Below, in pieces: positions 21,222 through 32,900 of a DNA stretch of 64,000 nucleotides. Below the pieces are notes generated by a model. The model was not told where the DNA came from, ran no database searches, and saw nothing but the letters and a program-made list of their open reading frames with translations. Origin of the DNA: Laccaria trichodermophora (lineage: Eukaryota > Basidiomycota > Agaricomycetes > Agaricales > Hydnangiaceae). A program made the translations under genes and the position numbers. Within the stretch, counting starts at the first letter, position 1. Each line of letters begins with the position of its first letter. Location: assembly GCA_018417955.1 (NCBI GenBank), contig JACTVC010000029.1, positions 706,135 through 770,134 of the forward strand. Direction: 5' to 3'.

Positions 21222-21823
21222 CTCGCCAGCAACGTACTTCTGCTTGCTCAAGATCTGGTCGTATACACCGAGCCTCTTGTCCAAGTTCCCGATGAGTTCG
21301 TCGACAAGCTCTTGGTTGGTTGTAAGCCCATGCTTACTACACGTCACAAGCTCAGAATGTATCAAAAAAAGAACAAAGGGAGCCTGCTTACGGCTTGAAC
21401 ACCTTCTCGAAAACCGCCTTAGCCGCCAAAGCATCAAAGTTGTCCTTCTCAACCGACGCAGCCTGCTCAAAGATGACCTTGGCCTTGAGTTCCGTAGGGA
21501 TCAGAGCCGTGCCCTGACCCGCGTATCTCTCCGCGGTGTATCGGCAGATAGCCCTACTCTCATACAAGACGAACCCGTCGTCGTCCTACAACAGCGTTGT
21601 CACGCCATGATCAAAAGATCGATAACGATGATTGAGATAGAAAACTCACGATATAGGGAACTTGGCCGAATGGCTGGTGCTTCAGAAACTTGGGTGACTT
21701 ATGCTGACCAGTCGCGAAGTCAATGGGGTGGAATTCGAAGGGCACGTTCTTCTCGTGTAGGACGATGGCAACGCGTTTAGTGTGGCAGGTGGAGAAGGAG
21801 ACGTCGTAGAGTTTGAAGACCAT
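21222..21823 (-). CDS. Glutathione S-transferase, C-terminally truncated
   Basis: Three exons follow ATG at 21823: 21823-21650 (MVFKLYDVSFSTCHTKRVAI through QPFGQVPYI), 21585-21392 (DDDGFVLYESRAICRY, with the glutathione-binding ESRAI) and 21336-21222 (KHGLTTNQELVDELIGNLDK to QKYVAGE). Intron boundaries are canonical in the first two introns and phases agree. The GST N-terminal thioredoxin fold is complete; the helical C-terminal domain stops at YVAGE. The next donor (GTTCGT) leads into unrelated kinase-like sequence, so about the last 45 residues of a normal 215-residue enzyme are missing. The family conjugates glutathione to electrophiles in the cytosol. Confidence 0.8.
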
Positions 21824-21829
21824 TGTAGC

Positions 21830-23120
21830 AAAAGTAGGTTGTTTTGTTAAGGGTAAAACTTCAGAGCGGTAAGGAATGATTAATGGACCTCCGTGCGGCC
21901 TTTTATAATGAGCCCAAGCCCAAGCTTCTATGACGAAGTATTAGACAAATTCGGTGTACATTATATCGATATGCCTGAGTAAGCAGAAGTAAGCAGGATC
22001 AATTTCCAGGAACAAGCTCAAGAAGAAGTTTGACCGACAAAAGATCATCATTCCATTGGGTGCCCTTCCAATAATCTCATCCAAAGGACGTGGGCCAGGT
22101 TTGACATGACCGCAGTAAGCGCTGACGAAGAATCTCAGCATGTGACCGGTGTGACCTGGCGCGTCGGGCTGTGAACAATGTGGATGAATTTTTATTTTGC
22201 AAATCGAGATCAATGGATCCATTTGGAATTTCCTTGAAGAATTGAGGGAGATCTTTGTAGAGGCATATGGAACTTTCGTCGCGATGATGACTCAGTAACG
22301 GTGCAAAACGGTGCTCACTGACTTGATAAAAAGTTAAAACCACAAGGACCTACAAGTAATAACAACACTGTTATATAAAACAGCGCACTAGGCATAAGAT
22401 TATCTGTAAAGCCACAACATAAGCACGAGAATGGCGATAAATAAGGTTTCCGGAAAGTTCTGCGCGCCACTAAACACCGTTCGGATTTCCTAGCAAGATA
22501 AATGTGAGTAACACATTGAATTTAACTTCGTCGTCCCTCATTCCTCAAAAGTTCCTCAAAACGCGTCGTTAATCCTGCCACCTCTGTATCCAACATATCT
22601 CCCACCTCATTCCCATGATCCATCTGGAAAATCTCATGAACTGTTCCAAATCTTTCGTTCGAGCAATTGATAGTTCAGCAATTCCGGATTGCAACATGCG
22701 CGCTCCAACCTCGAGCCTCCCTTGATCGGAGCAGCCTGATGCGCCCCAGACAACCCAAACCGACCCAACTGCGTTCTCCAAGCCTATCCAAACCCATTCA
22801 ATCAACCAATGATCACAACCCACTACCACCAACAGAAAGGACGCACCATATTATCCTTCTCACGAAACTTCTGGCTAAACAATTCCCGGAAATACTCAAT
22901 CGGACACAAGACATAGGGAATGTTGCGAGTACTTTGCCAATTTCAAGGCTGCGTCCTTGGAGATGGTGTCTTCGTAGGGTTGGAGGACGCTTGTGATGAG
23001 GTGAGGGGAGCGGATTTGCCTGTTCCGCTGGGATCCATGCTGTGGAGGGTATAATTAGGTTTGAGTCTGCCAGCGCAGGGAAGAGAAATGGGGAAATGAC
23101 GGAGGAGTCAAGGAAGGAGG
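21830..23120. other. Stretch without a supported gene
   Basis: 21830-21900 is the GST 5' flank. Minus-strand frames at 21941-22343 and 22569-22832 have no recognisable domain. The sequence left of the ABC-F remnant (22830-23120) retains scattered coding-like residues in shifting frames but nothing assignable. Confidence 0.45.
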
Positions 23121-23129
23121 AGTATAAAT

Positions 23130-23914
23130 AGACGGGGGTTGCGAGGAAGCGAGGCTCCGATGAAGAGGACAAATGTGTGAGACTGGAGCCGGCGTTAGTT
23201 TCAAATATGGCTTGGTCCATCTCTTCAGGCTTTTCATATGCGAGGCTAAGAGTGGCTTCATCAACGGAGTCCGGATAGTTCCTTGGTGTAGGCTTCCAGG
23301 CGGGCGGCTTTAGCACAGGCGGAGGCGACGATAAAGACCACGGCATTGACGTCTCATGGTTCGGCTTGCCCTTGGACGATGTAGACGTCAATTTGTTTTG
23401 AGATTTCGATGTCTCGCTCCGAAACAAATTGCAGAAATGTAAACTGGAGATTTTGAGTAAATAGGTGACTTAGATGGAAGCAGAACATACCTTTCCGAAA
23501 CCGTTGTCGCCCAACAAGCCATACCGCTGGCCGTAGTTCAGCGGAATTTCCGTAACTTCAATAAGGAGCCTGCCATGGAATGACAGTGTGTACGCGTATC
23601 GTGCCCCTTCATATTCAACTGGAGGGGTTCTGGTAAGAAATACTGAACAAGACACTGGATCGCAATCAGCTCGGAGCTGATGCTCACTCTTCACGACGAC
23701 GACGACGTACCTATCAGTAGCCAAATTGAACTTGGCCATGCTCGTCAGATCCTCCCGGCTCCCCGCTTTGCTGCAGACTCGTCAAGGGTGTGATGGTTCC
23801 CCATTCATTTGAGCCCGTCAGCGTCGAGGTCGACGTTGAAGCGTCGGTGGCTGCTGCTCCGTTTTTCCTTGCGGCTTTTTCTGCGAAGCGCTTTGTTTTG
23901 ACGCTGAGTGGCAT
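23130..23914 (-). pseudogene. ABC-F ATPase (ARB1/ABCF2-type) pseudogene, N-terminal third
   Basis: ATG at 23914 begins MPLSVKTKRFAEKAARKNGA, the basic N-terminus of ARB1-type proteins. SREDLTSMAKFNLATDR follows in a different frame (shift near 23745), then LSFHGRLLIEVTEIPLNYGQ and RYGLLGDNGFGKV. The Walker A site normally reads GENGSGKS; here the Ser-to-Phe and Ser-to-Val changes would abolish nucleotide binding. Further on, RDIEISKQIDVYIVQGQAEP meets TGA at 23354-23356, and VDEATLSLAYEKPEEMDQA is in yet another frame. Intact relatives act in ribosome biogenesis or export. The second ATPase domain is absent. Confidence 0.8.
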
Positions 23915-24008
23915 GGTGGTTTGGGAATGAGCGCTGAGCGCTGAGCCCCAGTGAAAATGACGGAAAACCAAACCGAACCACACTGAGCTAATTATAAACA
24001 ACCCAACG

Positions 24009-24210
24009 TCATCGATCCAAATCGAGCTGCGCTTGACACCTTGCTTGACACGATTGAAGGCAAATTGAAGGAAATCCATCCCACCACTCGTCCAATTCCT
24101 CTGCAACAGTCTGAAACCCCATGAGTTCTGCTGCGTCGACGCACTCCTGAGAAATTTGCCCGGCGAATGTGCTCCGTTGCGCAAACCGACTCCCCAACCC
24201 CACACCAAAT
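24009..24210 (-). CDS. Possible exon, unrecognised
   Basis: A minus-strand frame reads FAGQISQECVDAAELMGFQT, then VAEELDEWWDGFPS, before a stop at about 24009. The composition is protein-like, but I know no family for it and it has no clear start. It sits just upstream of the ABC-F remnant. Treat as a fragment. Confidence 0.25.
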
Positions 24211-24419
24211 CACAACACGTGCACGCCTCAGCACTTTTTCTTTATTTACATTACTCCCCTCTCGCTCCCACAGCCTCTCCGTCGCCCTCCTCCTCCTCAC
24301 CACATTACTATCTCGCGCCGTCTCCACGATACTTCCACCAAACGATCTCCCGGCCAGCCGCCGTTGCGTCACCTCTCTGGCTCCAGTCGCTCTACGATGC
24401 AGATGAGTCTTGTTAAGGG

Positions 24420-26310
24420 AGAAGACCAGAGGTCGTCGATGGGTATTTCGACCGTTGTATGCGGTTTTCCATGTGACGGCATTTGTGCTAGGAACTAGTA
24501 AGAATCCCCTTTGCTTTGGTGAAGAATCTAAGTTGATTTGTATGCGGCGTACGTAACAGAGGCGGGTTGGTGGCGGGACAAAAAAATAAACGGTACGTTC
24601 CATCATTTCGAACAATACTCTCTCATAACTCCCGTTTACGTAGCGGCACGCAACGTACTTGGTCCTCAAGCAAGCTCCGTTTCCTCATCAACACTCCTCG
24701 CTCTCTGATCGCCTCGCTCAGGCCAGTGACTGTTTTAGTAGGTCACTTCAACTGCTTGCGCTTAAATTTCTCACTGACTCTGTTTTTCAAGTACCTGACA
24801 TGGCGTAGAACCCAAGTAGAACCCGCGTGGTGTGGTAAGTCGTCTTTCCTTCGCCTTTTCCGTTCTTTTCTGACTTGGAGATTTCGGTTGCACCTTTCAA
24901 TTTGGCTCGCTTAGGTCTCCGGCGCACTCTATGCCGCTCCTTGCCATTCTCAGTCACTTTTGCTCAACGGCCAAGTCTTGGAATGGATTTTGAAAGTCTC
25001 GATTTCACTCTATTCCATTCGATATGCTCAGACACTTAGTTTCTGTCTGGATTGATGTGGTTTGGTCGTACTGTCCACCTGCAATTCACTCTCGTTAGTT
25101 AGGACTCTTAGATTAGATTCGGTTAGACGGCTATAGATGGGGCTGGGTTTAAAATCCAGCCAAACTTGTAAATGTCTCTATCGTCGAGCCAAATCTAATT
25201 TTTTAGATTTGGCTCGACCTAGCCCTCATTTTCACTGCTGAGCATCGATCAATACACAAGCCAAAACAAGTTGTGCCTTCGCACTTAACGGGTTTACATA
25301 ACGCTTTACTGACGGATTGGGCCAAATCGTGCCGCTGTATCGTCTCAACGAATTTTTACACACCGATGGTTATAATCCTATAACGGTTAAGAGAGAAACA
25401 TAAGGAACTCAAGGACATTTGCTGACCTGTCCGAGGTAGGTCGAGTTGAGATCAAGGGGAAATAGAAAATGCAGACGCAATAATGAGCGTGGAATGGTGT
25501 ACTACGATAGCATTCAAGGCCAAATCGATCGCACCAGAATTGACAGTGGTAGGTTGGTGGTACTTAGGCTGCAGGCTCCGAATGATAAAGGGACAACCTG
25601 CAAGAGCCACGCGTTTGTATATAGACTCCTTCGGGGCATAGACAACTTCTGAAGTGTGGGTCAATCTGAATGATGGCCATGAGTCGATTGTTGGAAAATG
25701 TAGAGTGGCTTGAGACTGAGTCAACGGGAGCGAAACCTGTGAACATAAGTAAACCCCCTAGGGGAGAGATGGCCTCTTCAAAATTCTCGGTAATTCCGAA
25801 TGGCGATGAGTCGACACCGTAGATTTTGACGTCGTCGTACGGGCCGCCCGCGGGAGTTTGCGGTAATGCGAATGAGGTAAGGGAAGAAGGGAATGAATCC
25901 CTTGGAGGCGCTGGTGGTATGAACAGATCCTGGTCAATACTCTCTAGTCGACTGAAGTCTCGTCAGGATACATGAAAAGGGTTGACACCAAAGCCGACGG
26001 GTACGTAGGGTAATGTTCTTTCCGTTCACAAAAGTCGCGCTTCACGGCGTAAGTACGCCATTTGAGTCGTCAGCTGCACAATGTTACGGAAGATGAGCTT
26101 GCTGACCTCGGCTGATGGCCCGAAGTTCGCACTGCTCCCAAGCACGAGAAAACACTGCTGGCTTGCGTACAAAAACAGCCTAAAGTTCACTTCAGTTGCC
26201 CAGGTTTCTGCCGAGTGAAGCATCTAGCAGCTAATCGCCTTCTACAACTCTCTAACCCACTAAACCGTGAGCTCTCCCCATATCTTTGCGCATTGTGCAT
26301 GGACTTACAA
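24420..26310. other. Stretch without a supported gene; contains a perfect hairpin
   Basis: No domain or exon chain is visible. At 25183-25198 and 25203-25218 a 16-bp perfect inverted repeat (GTCGAGCCAAATCTAA and complement) flanks TTTT. A second short inverted repeat, GGCTGG/CCAGCC, lies at 25141-25161. The last 100 bases before 26320 look like a 5' untranslated region with a possible intron ending TTGTAG just before the lectin-like gene ATG. Confidence 0.45.
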
Positions 26311-26322
26311 TCGTTGTAGATC

Positions 26323-26796
26323 ATGGTTTTAGTCGCGATTCAGTCCGTTCAGTTCCCCAACCACTACGTCCGTCTCGACGGGCATGGTGTCACTAGTTTC
26401 ACCGGCTCTGGCGGTGGCACAATCAACGCCCAAACCTTCATCGGTACCTACGAAACCTACACTCTTGTGGTAAACGATGATGGGACTGTCTCATTCAAGT
26501 CCACCGTCTTCGACAACGTTTTGCTCCGCCTCGATGCAAGCGGAGTCACCGCGGGCCAGAACCTCGCCTCTGGCGGTGGCACTGTCAACGCTCAGTACAC
26601 CGCTCCTTCTTTGGAGCGATTCAAAATTCACAAGAAGGATGACCCTGCTGGAACGTACCAGGGAATTGTTGGCATTGAGTCGGCCGCATCCCCAGGGAGG
26701 TACTTGAGGTTGGATGGCACTGCGAATAAGGTCAGTGTACAGGGCGTGTTTAAGACCTACGAGTCCTTCAAGCTTTTGGTTGTATCCAGTAGATAA
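26323..26796 (+). CDS. Beta-trefoil lectin-like / fascin-like protein
   Basis: An intact single-exon frame of 157 codons, ATG at 26323, stop TAA 26794-26796. Three internal repeats share a (Y/L)xRLDG..VT core followed by GGGT(I/V)NAQ or an equivalent and ending Y(E)xFxL: residues 9-50 (NHYVRLDGHGVTSF), 58-105 (NVLLRLDASGVTAG) and 122-155 (GRYLRLDGTANKVS). Threefold repetition at about 45-50 residues indicates a beta-trefoil, a fold used by many small mushroom cytoplasmic lectins and by fascin. No signal peptide or membrane segment is present, so the protein is probably cytosolic. Sugar specificity or any toxic activity cannot be told from sequence. It is one of few undamaged genes in this part of the window. 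Confidence 0.75.
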   Translation: MVLVAIQSVQFPNHYVRLDGHGVTSFTGSGGGTINAQTFIGTYETYTLVVNDDGTVSFKSTVFDNVLLRLDASGVTAGQNLASGGGTVNAQYTAPSLERFKIHKKDDPAGTYQGIVGIESAASPGRYLRLDGTANKVSVQGVFKTYESFKLLVVSSR

Positions 26797-27957
26797 TTCG
26801 CCATAGGGGGCAGGACTCAGTGTCTGCACGGACTTGATACCTGAAGTACAGTAAATCTTGCATGTGCCACAACCAGAATACAACGTTTGCGTGTCTGCCA
26901 TTATCTTGATGACGACTAACATCTACAAGCTTTTTCCGAGTCAGCTCGAGATTCTTAAGAAAAGAATTAATATGTTGAATAATTGAACATGTCGCTAGCT
27001 GCAACCTTCACAATTCTCAATCGAGCACCCGTAGAACATGTCCGCTTCTGCCTCAGTTTGCTTCCCGCCCTCCTGGGGGTTTTTGTTTACGAAAGAAATT
27101 ACGCGATAATATGCTTGCTGCTTACCTTTTTGAATTCAAATCCTCGTCGGTATTTAACTCGATTACGTGCTTCGGGACTCTCAAAGATTCTTGCCTTACA
27201 CCATCTTTATCCAGCTGCTCAAACATCGACTTGTGTTTCCTGTAGCAATGGTAATCAGAGGCGTCAATATATAGAACGCTAAAATTCCCAACTAAAAAAT
27301 ACCTACATTTTCCCAATCCAGAACGATTACCCATTTACCGTCCTTAAGGATAGTGGTTGTTAGGTGTTGACCTCCATCTAGGATAACATTCCATCATTCA
27401 GGTGCACATCAGGAGGGGAGGGCGAATTTGAGAATTCCGTTAGGGCCGAAGACGATTACGCCGAGGCGTGGCAAGAGGAGAGTCAAATGAGTTGAAGGGG
27501 GCAAGACGGGAGTAGAAGTTGGGAACGGCGGTAAGAGGACGGCTTGGTGTAAGAAGTGGGAGGCAAAGACGAGGGGAGAGTGTATGCGGAATATGGTGTA
27601 AGAGGAATAGTCGTGACGAGAGACGAGAGACGGAAAAGTTGAGGAGCGGTGGAGGTGAGAGTAGCGTGAAGAATCGGCGTGGGGAAATTGAAATGACGCA
27701 ACCGCTGACACGTGACTCTTTTTCTTCCGAACTAACTAAAGTCCATGGAATTCGCGATGAAAGGCAATGTTTAGATGGCAATGGCTGAGCTAACACCTAG
27801 GAAAGTGTTGCTCGGAAATTGGTTCGGACAAAATCATTCTTCACCACGTGGAGCGGCACGGTCCATGCCAAGTTTAGCAGTGCACCTTCGACTCCGAACT
27901 TCATGTTTGCCTTTTCAACCCGAGCCCCCTTCTTCCTCGTGCCCCGTTCTCTTCTCC
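26797..27957. other. Stretch with only coding-like scraps
   Basis: Around 27130-27330 the minus strand reads SMFEQLDKDGVRQESLRVPK and HVIELNTDEDLNS, preceded at about 27340 by DGKWVIVLDWENV. These look like exon fragments of an unrecognised protein. The remainder is T/C- or A/G-rich and holds no supported gene. 27800-27957 is presumably the 5' flank of the next gene. Confidence 0.35.
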
Positions 27958-29350
27958 ATGGCCGGCTTTGGGAGATTCGATACCTTGTGCAGAAGTACAC
28001 CAAGTTACCCATGGTGTAACCTCTTCTACAGACAGGTGCGTCGAGGCCACTTTGAGTCCTCCTACGTTGCGTTCAAAATACTTTTCACAGCTCCAACGAG
28101 TCGACCCAAAAGCACTCACAGGAGTATAGAAAGATCCAAACACTGCTCCTACTGGCATCAATCCAAAATGCGGTATTCCACGCACGGGGCCTGGCTCCAG
28201 ATCTCTTGGCAACATTGCGAACATCGTTGTGTGTGCCCTCAGCTTCTGGATCGTTGTTGGGTTACTCTTCCGGCGTAACAGGCGGAAAACGGCCGTCAGT
28301 ACATTTCCTCCCATCTCACGTCTTTTTTGGCTCCCTAATCCTTGCTTAATTCCTTCCATTTTGCAGGTCGTTTGGAATTTAGGACTTTCCTAATCTTATA
28401 CCTTATCCCACTCGCACTTCAACTTTTTACGACGGGATCTTTTTTGAAGCAAGGGTCGATGGCGTTGGTCGTTTTTACTGCTTTTCATGCCGGCGTCGTC
28501 GTAGCATTCTTTTGGGGTCTGCTCGCCAACGCCATTGTCGCTACGCAGGTCGTCGCTGATGGAACTTTGGTGACAACGATTGTGAGTTCATTTGCGCCAT
28601 CATATTTTACTACTTCATTTTCAAACTTCCAAGCTGTTAATGCCTTCTCCGTCATTTTATTTGGTGGTACGGTATACATCTCACTGGACGTCGTGTTAGG
28701 TGTCACCACAACTATCAGCGGTGCATCCACTCCACCTTCGACAATCAAGAGTATGCCTCTATTCGTCAAGACGCCAGCACTGTGAGTTCTACTCTTCTCC
28801 CTTCACACCGTGACTTAGACATGTAGTTCCGCCCTCATCTTTATGGTCATCATGTCACAGATCACTGTCAATGTCCTGAACGAACACAGACCCATGGTCC
28901 TTTATGTATTTATGACTATCTCCTTTATTTTCGCACAACTCGTATGGTTTCTTTTGGGTCCAGTGATATGTTTTGTACGTTTTTCAGATAAACCAAGCAC
29001 ACTTTTGGTGCTCACAATATGGCGGAACAGGGATCTGCAAGAAAGGTAGATGGTTCGTTCATTGCCACCCTCCTGGAAACTCTCTGCGTTTGGCTACTTT
29101 ACCTGGCGTGGAAAAGCATCATCACGGAAGGCATGTTCCTCGCCTCTCTTGTTTTGCTCATTATTCATACGCTGCTAGATGCCTGGGACAACGTCTATCC
29201 AGGGTTATTAAGTTTTATAGGTGGTTATATCACCCCTCTTGTTCATGTTAATTATCCAAATTACACCATTTCTCTCATTCACAATGGATCATACGAACAT
29301 CAACGGTTGCTCCACACAATGCTCACAGCCCAAAAAAAGCAGTCTTGATA
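27958..29350 (+). pseudogene. Chs7-like chitin synthase export chaperone family membrane protein, with nonsense codon
   Basis: ATG at 27958 opens MAGFGRFDTLCRSTPSYPWC. Introns at 28036-28090, 28299-28366, about 28782-28826 and about 28975-29030 join exons with hydrophobic helices: LGNIANIVVCALSFWIVVGL, FRTFLILYLIPLALQLF, VVFTAFHAGVVVAFFWGLLA, SALIFMVIMSQITVN and VLYVFMTISFIFAQLVWF, then SARKVDGSFIATLLETLCVW. Exon phases all agree. Multiple TM helices and this N-terminus fit the Chs7-like family, whose best-known member escorts chitin synthase out of the ER. In exon 2, ALTGV is followed by TAG (28127-28129) where the frame continues KDPNTAPTGINPKCG. That is a substitution, not an indel, so the copy is probably a pseudogene or a strain allele. 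Confidence 0.65.
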
Positions 29351-29945
29351 GAAAAGGAGTTTCGACAAGATGAAATGGGAGGGTCCTCCATTTTCTGATG
29401 ACAACTGTTACATAGGAAAATTTGGAGGGAATACCTTAACCGTTCCGGGTCAGTTCTATGAGACATTCCCAGATTCTTCAGTATATTCTTCGTCAGTTCC
29501 TCCTCGTAGACAAAGGACTATGACCGAAGGATGTCTCGGAAGAGGGTTCGATGTTTCCTGGTCTAGAAGAGTATCTGCGCGCGAGTGAAAGGCTATACCA
29601 AGGACATCATACAGGGAAGAAAGAAGCCGAGTAAGGGACGTACCAGTAACCAATCTGAAAGAACCCTTGTTTATGTCCTCAGTGCTGTCCGTTTTGATGA
29701 TATGTGTAGCAGTACTTGGATATAGAACGTGAGCAAAGGTGGCATCGTAAAAAACCTTGATCTAAATCAAAAGAAAACGATGACAGAAAGACAACGGGTG
29801 AGGGAAATATCATGTGGCCGTGCCGCTTTTGAAAATTTGTCGGTCAATTAGTTGAATTAATAGGGAAAAAATAAATAGTCTAAGTACAAAGTTGAAAGCA
29901 CAAGTGACAGCGAAAAGCGATGGTGATTCGTGAAATAAGAAAAAC
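29351..29945. other. Intergenic stretch between two gene 3' ends
   Basis: Converging 3' ends of the Chs7-like gene (plus) and adenylate cyclase (minus). Short frames here are not convincing. AT-rich sequence near 29840-29900 could hold polyadenylation signals for the leftward gene. Confidence 0.5.
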
Positions 29946-29947
29946 TG

Positions 29948-32900
29948 CTAAAGACCTTGTAGGACAGAGGCGATGTGTTGCAACGTCCCTTCTTCAAGCA
30001 CGCCACCTTCCAATAGCGCGGAGAGGAATTTGTTCTTGTCAACACTGGTTGGGCGGAATTTGTTAACCAATGTCGAGAGGGCATTCTCGATTCGAACGGA
30101 CAGCGAATCAAGAACCAGCATGAGATCCATGTCAGAGGACTGATCGTTCATCGGAGGTAAGAGAAGGTCGGGATCGGCGTTGAAGATTCCAGAGGGTGTC
30201 TGACTCTCAGATTCATTCTCAAGGCTGATAGTCTCAAGACTAGCTTTGCGGTCAGATGGCGCTTGGAAGACACGTCCAGATGCAAGGGCTTCGATTCTAA
30301 GGCACAATATTCCCAATTCACGTGTCTGTGGGGCACTAAATTGAACGCGTGAGCCAGATGCACTGGGATTAGAGGGACCGTCTTTCAACTCCTGCCGTCC
30401 TTCCAGGCCCAAAGGATATATGAGCGTCAAGAGCTCTGGCAGTTCAAGGCCCTTGAGCTTGACTTCACCAACAGTAATGACCTCGACACCCATGCGCTTG
30501 ATTGCGTCGATTGCTTGCTGCGGTTGAAGTTTGGAGTAATCTGTTTCCGACTCACTCTCCAGAATCTTTGCATTGATCTCGCGGATGATCTCTGTGCTGC
30601 ACATGATCTGACCACCTCCAGCACTGCTGTTGATCCGAGCAGAACGATTCACCATGGGCCCAAAGTAATCCATCCGATGGGTGATAGGATCTGGCTCACA
30701 CACGGGCGAACCGCAGTGTATCCCCATCCGAACGGACAATCCACGAGCAACAAGCCGACCTTGAGAATCCTCGAGGGGTTTCCCATCCTCGCACTCCAAA
30801 AGCTCCAAGGGCCAGGCCTCATGCAATAGCTGAACTTGCACCGTGAGAGCCCACCATACGGCAGCCAGCGCTGTGGGGAACGAACACATAAAGGCGTCAC
30901 CCTCCGTTTTCACTTCGTATCCACCACAGAACCGGAGTTGGCGACGTAGAAGGTTGTTATGCAACCGCATCGCCGAAGGCATACCCGGATTTGCTTCCCA
31001 AAGGTGTGTAGAATTTCGGATATCAGTAAACACAAGCGCGAGATGGCCAACCGGCGCAGGTACTTCGATATCGAGCCTAGCAATGCTGCGATCAAGAATC
31101 TCGTCCTTCTTCCGTGTTCGGTACATCTGGGGGTCAACAACATTATCCAAAGTAGGCTGTCGAGATCTTGACGACTTGAATAGGTCCGCCACCCAAATCA
31201 CCATGATCATCGTACTCCCGTCCGCCCCATAGCTAATCGCGAAATCACGAAGTTTCTGAGCAGCAATCATAGGATCAGGGCGTTCCGTTCTCGCCACAGT
31301 GCGAGCAATGTCCACCGCAGTTTGGTATGAGATGTAATCCCACAGCCCACAGTTGGCCACGATGACGAACTCGTCGAGATCTGCCAGGTCCCATACGCAG
31401 ATATCAGGGCGCGCGTTAACGATGGGGAGGAGCGAATAGTACCCGAACGACCTAGACACGTCCACTTCGTCGTTGACAAGTCCAGGTGGTGACACCCATC
31501 CCTCAGCTGCACGGATACGAGAAGTCTCATTCCTATCAAACGGATCGTGCTTCTTGGAGACACCCTGAGCCACACCCTGCCTCGACACAACGGCCAGTGC
31601 ATTCCCAGCATTGGCCACGTACATCGTCTTCTTCACAAAATAAAGCACAATGCCAGACGCCCCGCTTCTCAAAGTAGCAGGATCCACAAACGTGCTGCTG
31701 CTGGTCCCCGTCGTCCCACTCGACTGCGACATCTTGCAATTACTCGAAAACAGCATGTCGTGCAAGTCCTGGTTCAGCTTTAAAAAAGTACGACGGAGCG
31801 CATCCGGGATGACCTCTCCCCGATGAGGGTCCAATGCATCCAACTGCAACAAGAACTGGCTGACAAAACGATCATGAAGGAACTTTGAGAGTCGATTTGC
31901 GCTTGAACCTGGGAGGAGGCTCGAAGGCGGCCGCGATCGACCGAACATCGCGAATATAGCCTCTCCCTTCCGCCCAGGGAACTCATGAACAAGATCGAGC
32001 ATGTTGAGGGAATCATGTCGCCCAAGAGCGTCAGCTATGCCATAAGCCATGCCGCAGACGGTAGACGAAGAGGTTCGCACGCGACGGTCATCGCTCTCGT
32101 CTGGAATGTCGACTGTTGCATCTGCACTTGTAGTGGTAATGGTGACGTCCATCAAGCCAAGTACGCGGAGCTGTGTGAGGTCTGTAAACCCGGAAAGCGT
32201 TCGATGGCCTATTGCTGTTGGATCCCTACTCGAAAGACGGTGATTTGAATATAACCTCGTAGGCTCAGCTTTAATTTGTAGACGTTTGTTTCCAGACAAG
32301 TTGAGGTACTTTAGGTTCTTGTTAAAGTTCCTGCAAAAAAAAATCAGAGAGGGATCCACAGCTCCAACGAAAGAAAAAAGCAGGGCTCACCAATTCCAAT
32401 CAAACTCCCAATTATTAATATTATACTTCAACAAATTACTCCCCACATCCAAATTCGTCAAATTCTTAACCTTGCACAGCTCCTGCGGCAACGTCTGCAA
32501 CTTGTTCCCATTCAAGAAAAGCGTAGACAGGCACTTCAGCCTCGGCAGATCCTCTGTCGGTATACTTGCCAACCTATTCCCACTAAGATACAACTCTTCA
32601 AGCTGCGTCATATTCCGGAAGAACGAAGGCGGAAGTTCTTGAATCTCGTTGAAAGACAGATTCAAAACCTTCAGCTCCTTGAATATCATCAACGGCTGGA
32701 GGACGTCGTCCGTTAACCTATTCTCTCCCAAATAGAGCTTTTCAAGCGAATACACAAGAGGTGGGAGGTTCCCGCCCACGGTTAACGACGTCGTCGACGT
32801 CTTCCTCTCAATAGTTGGCACGCAAAGGTTGTTCTCAACTGAAGGAGGAGGAGAAGAAGCTTCTTGTACGACGCCCACATTTACCGGAGGATCATGCCAC

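Noticed and set aside
24009..24669. 225-codon Arg-rich minus-strand open frame as one protein
   Set aside because: Composition is typical of a shadow frame over T/C-rich DNA; only the last 50 codons look coding-like, in a different frame.
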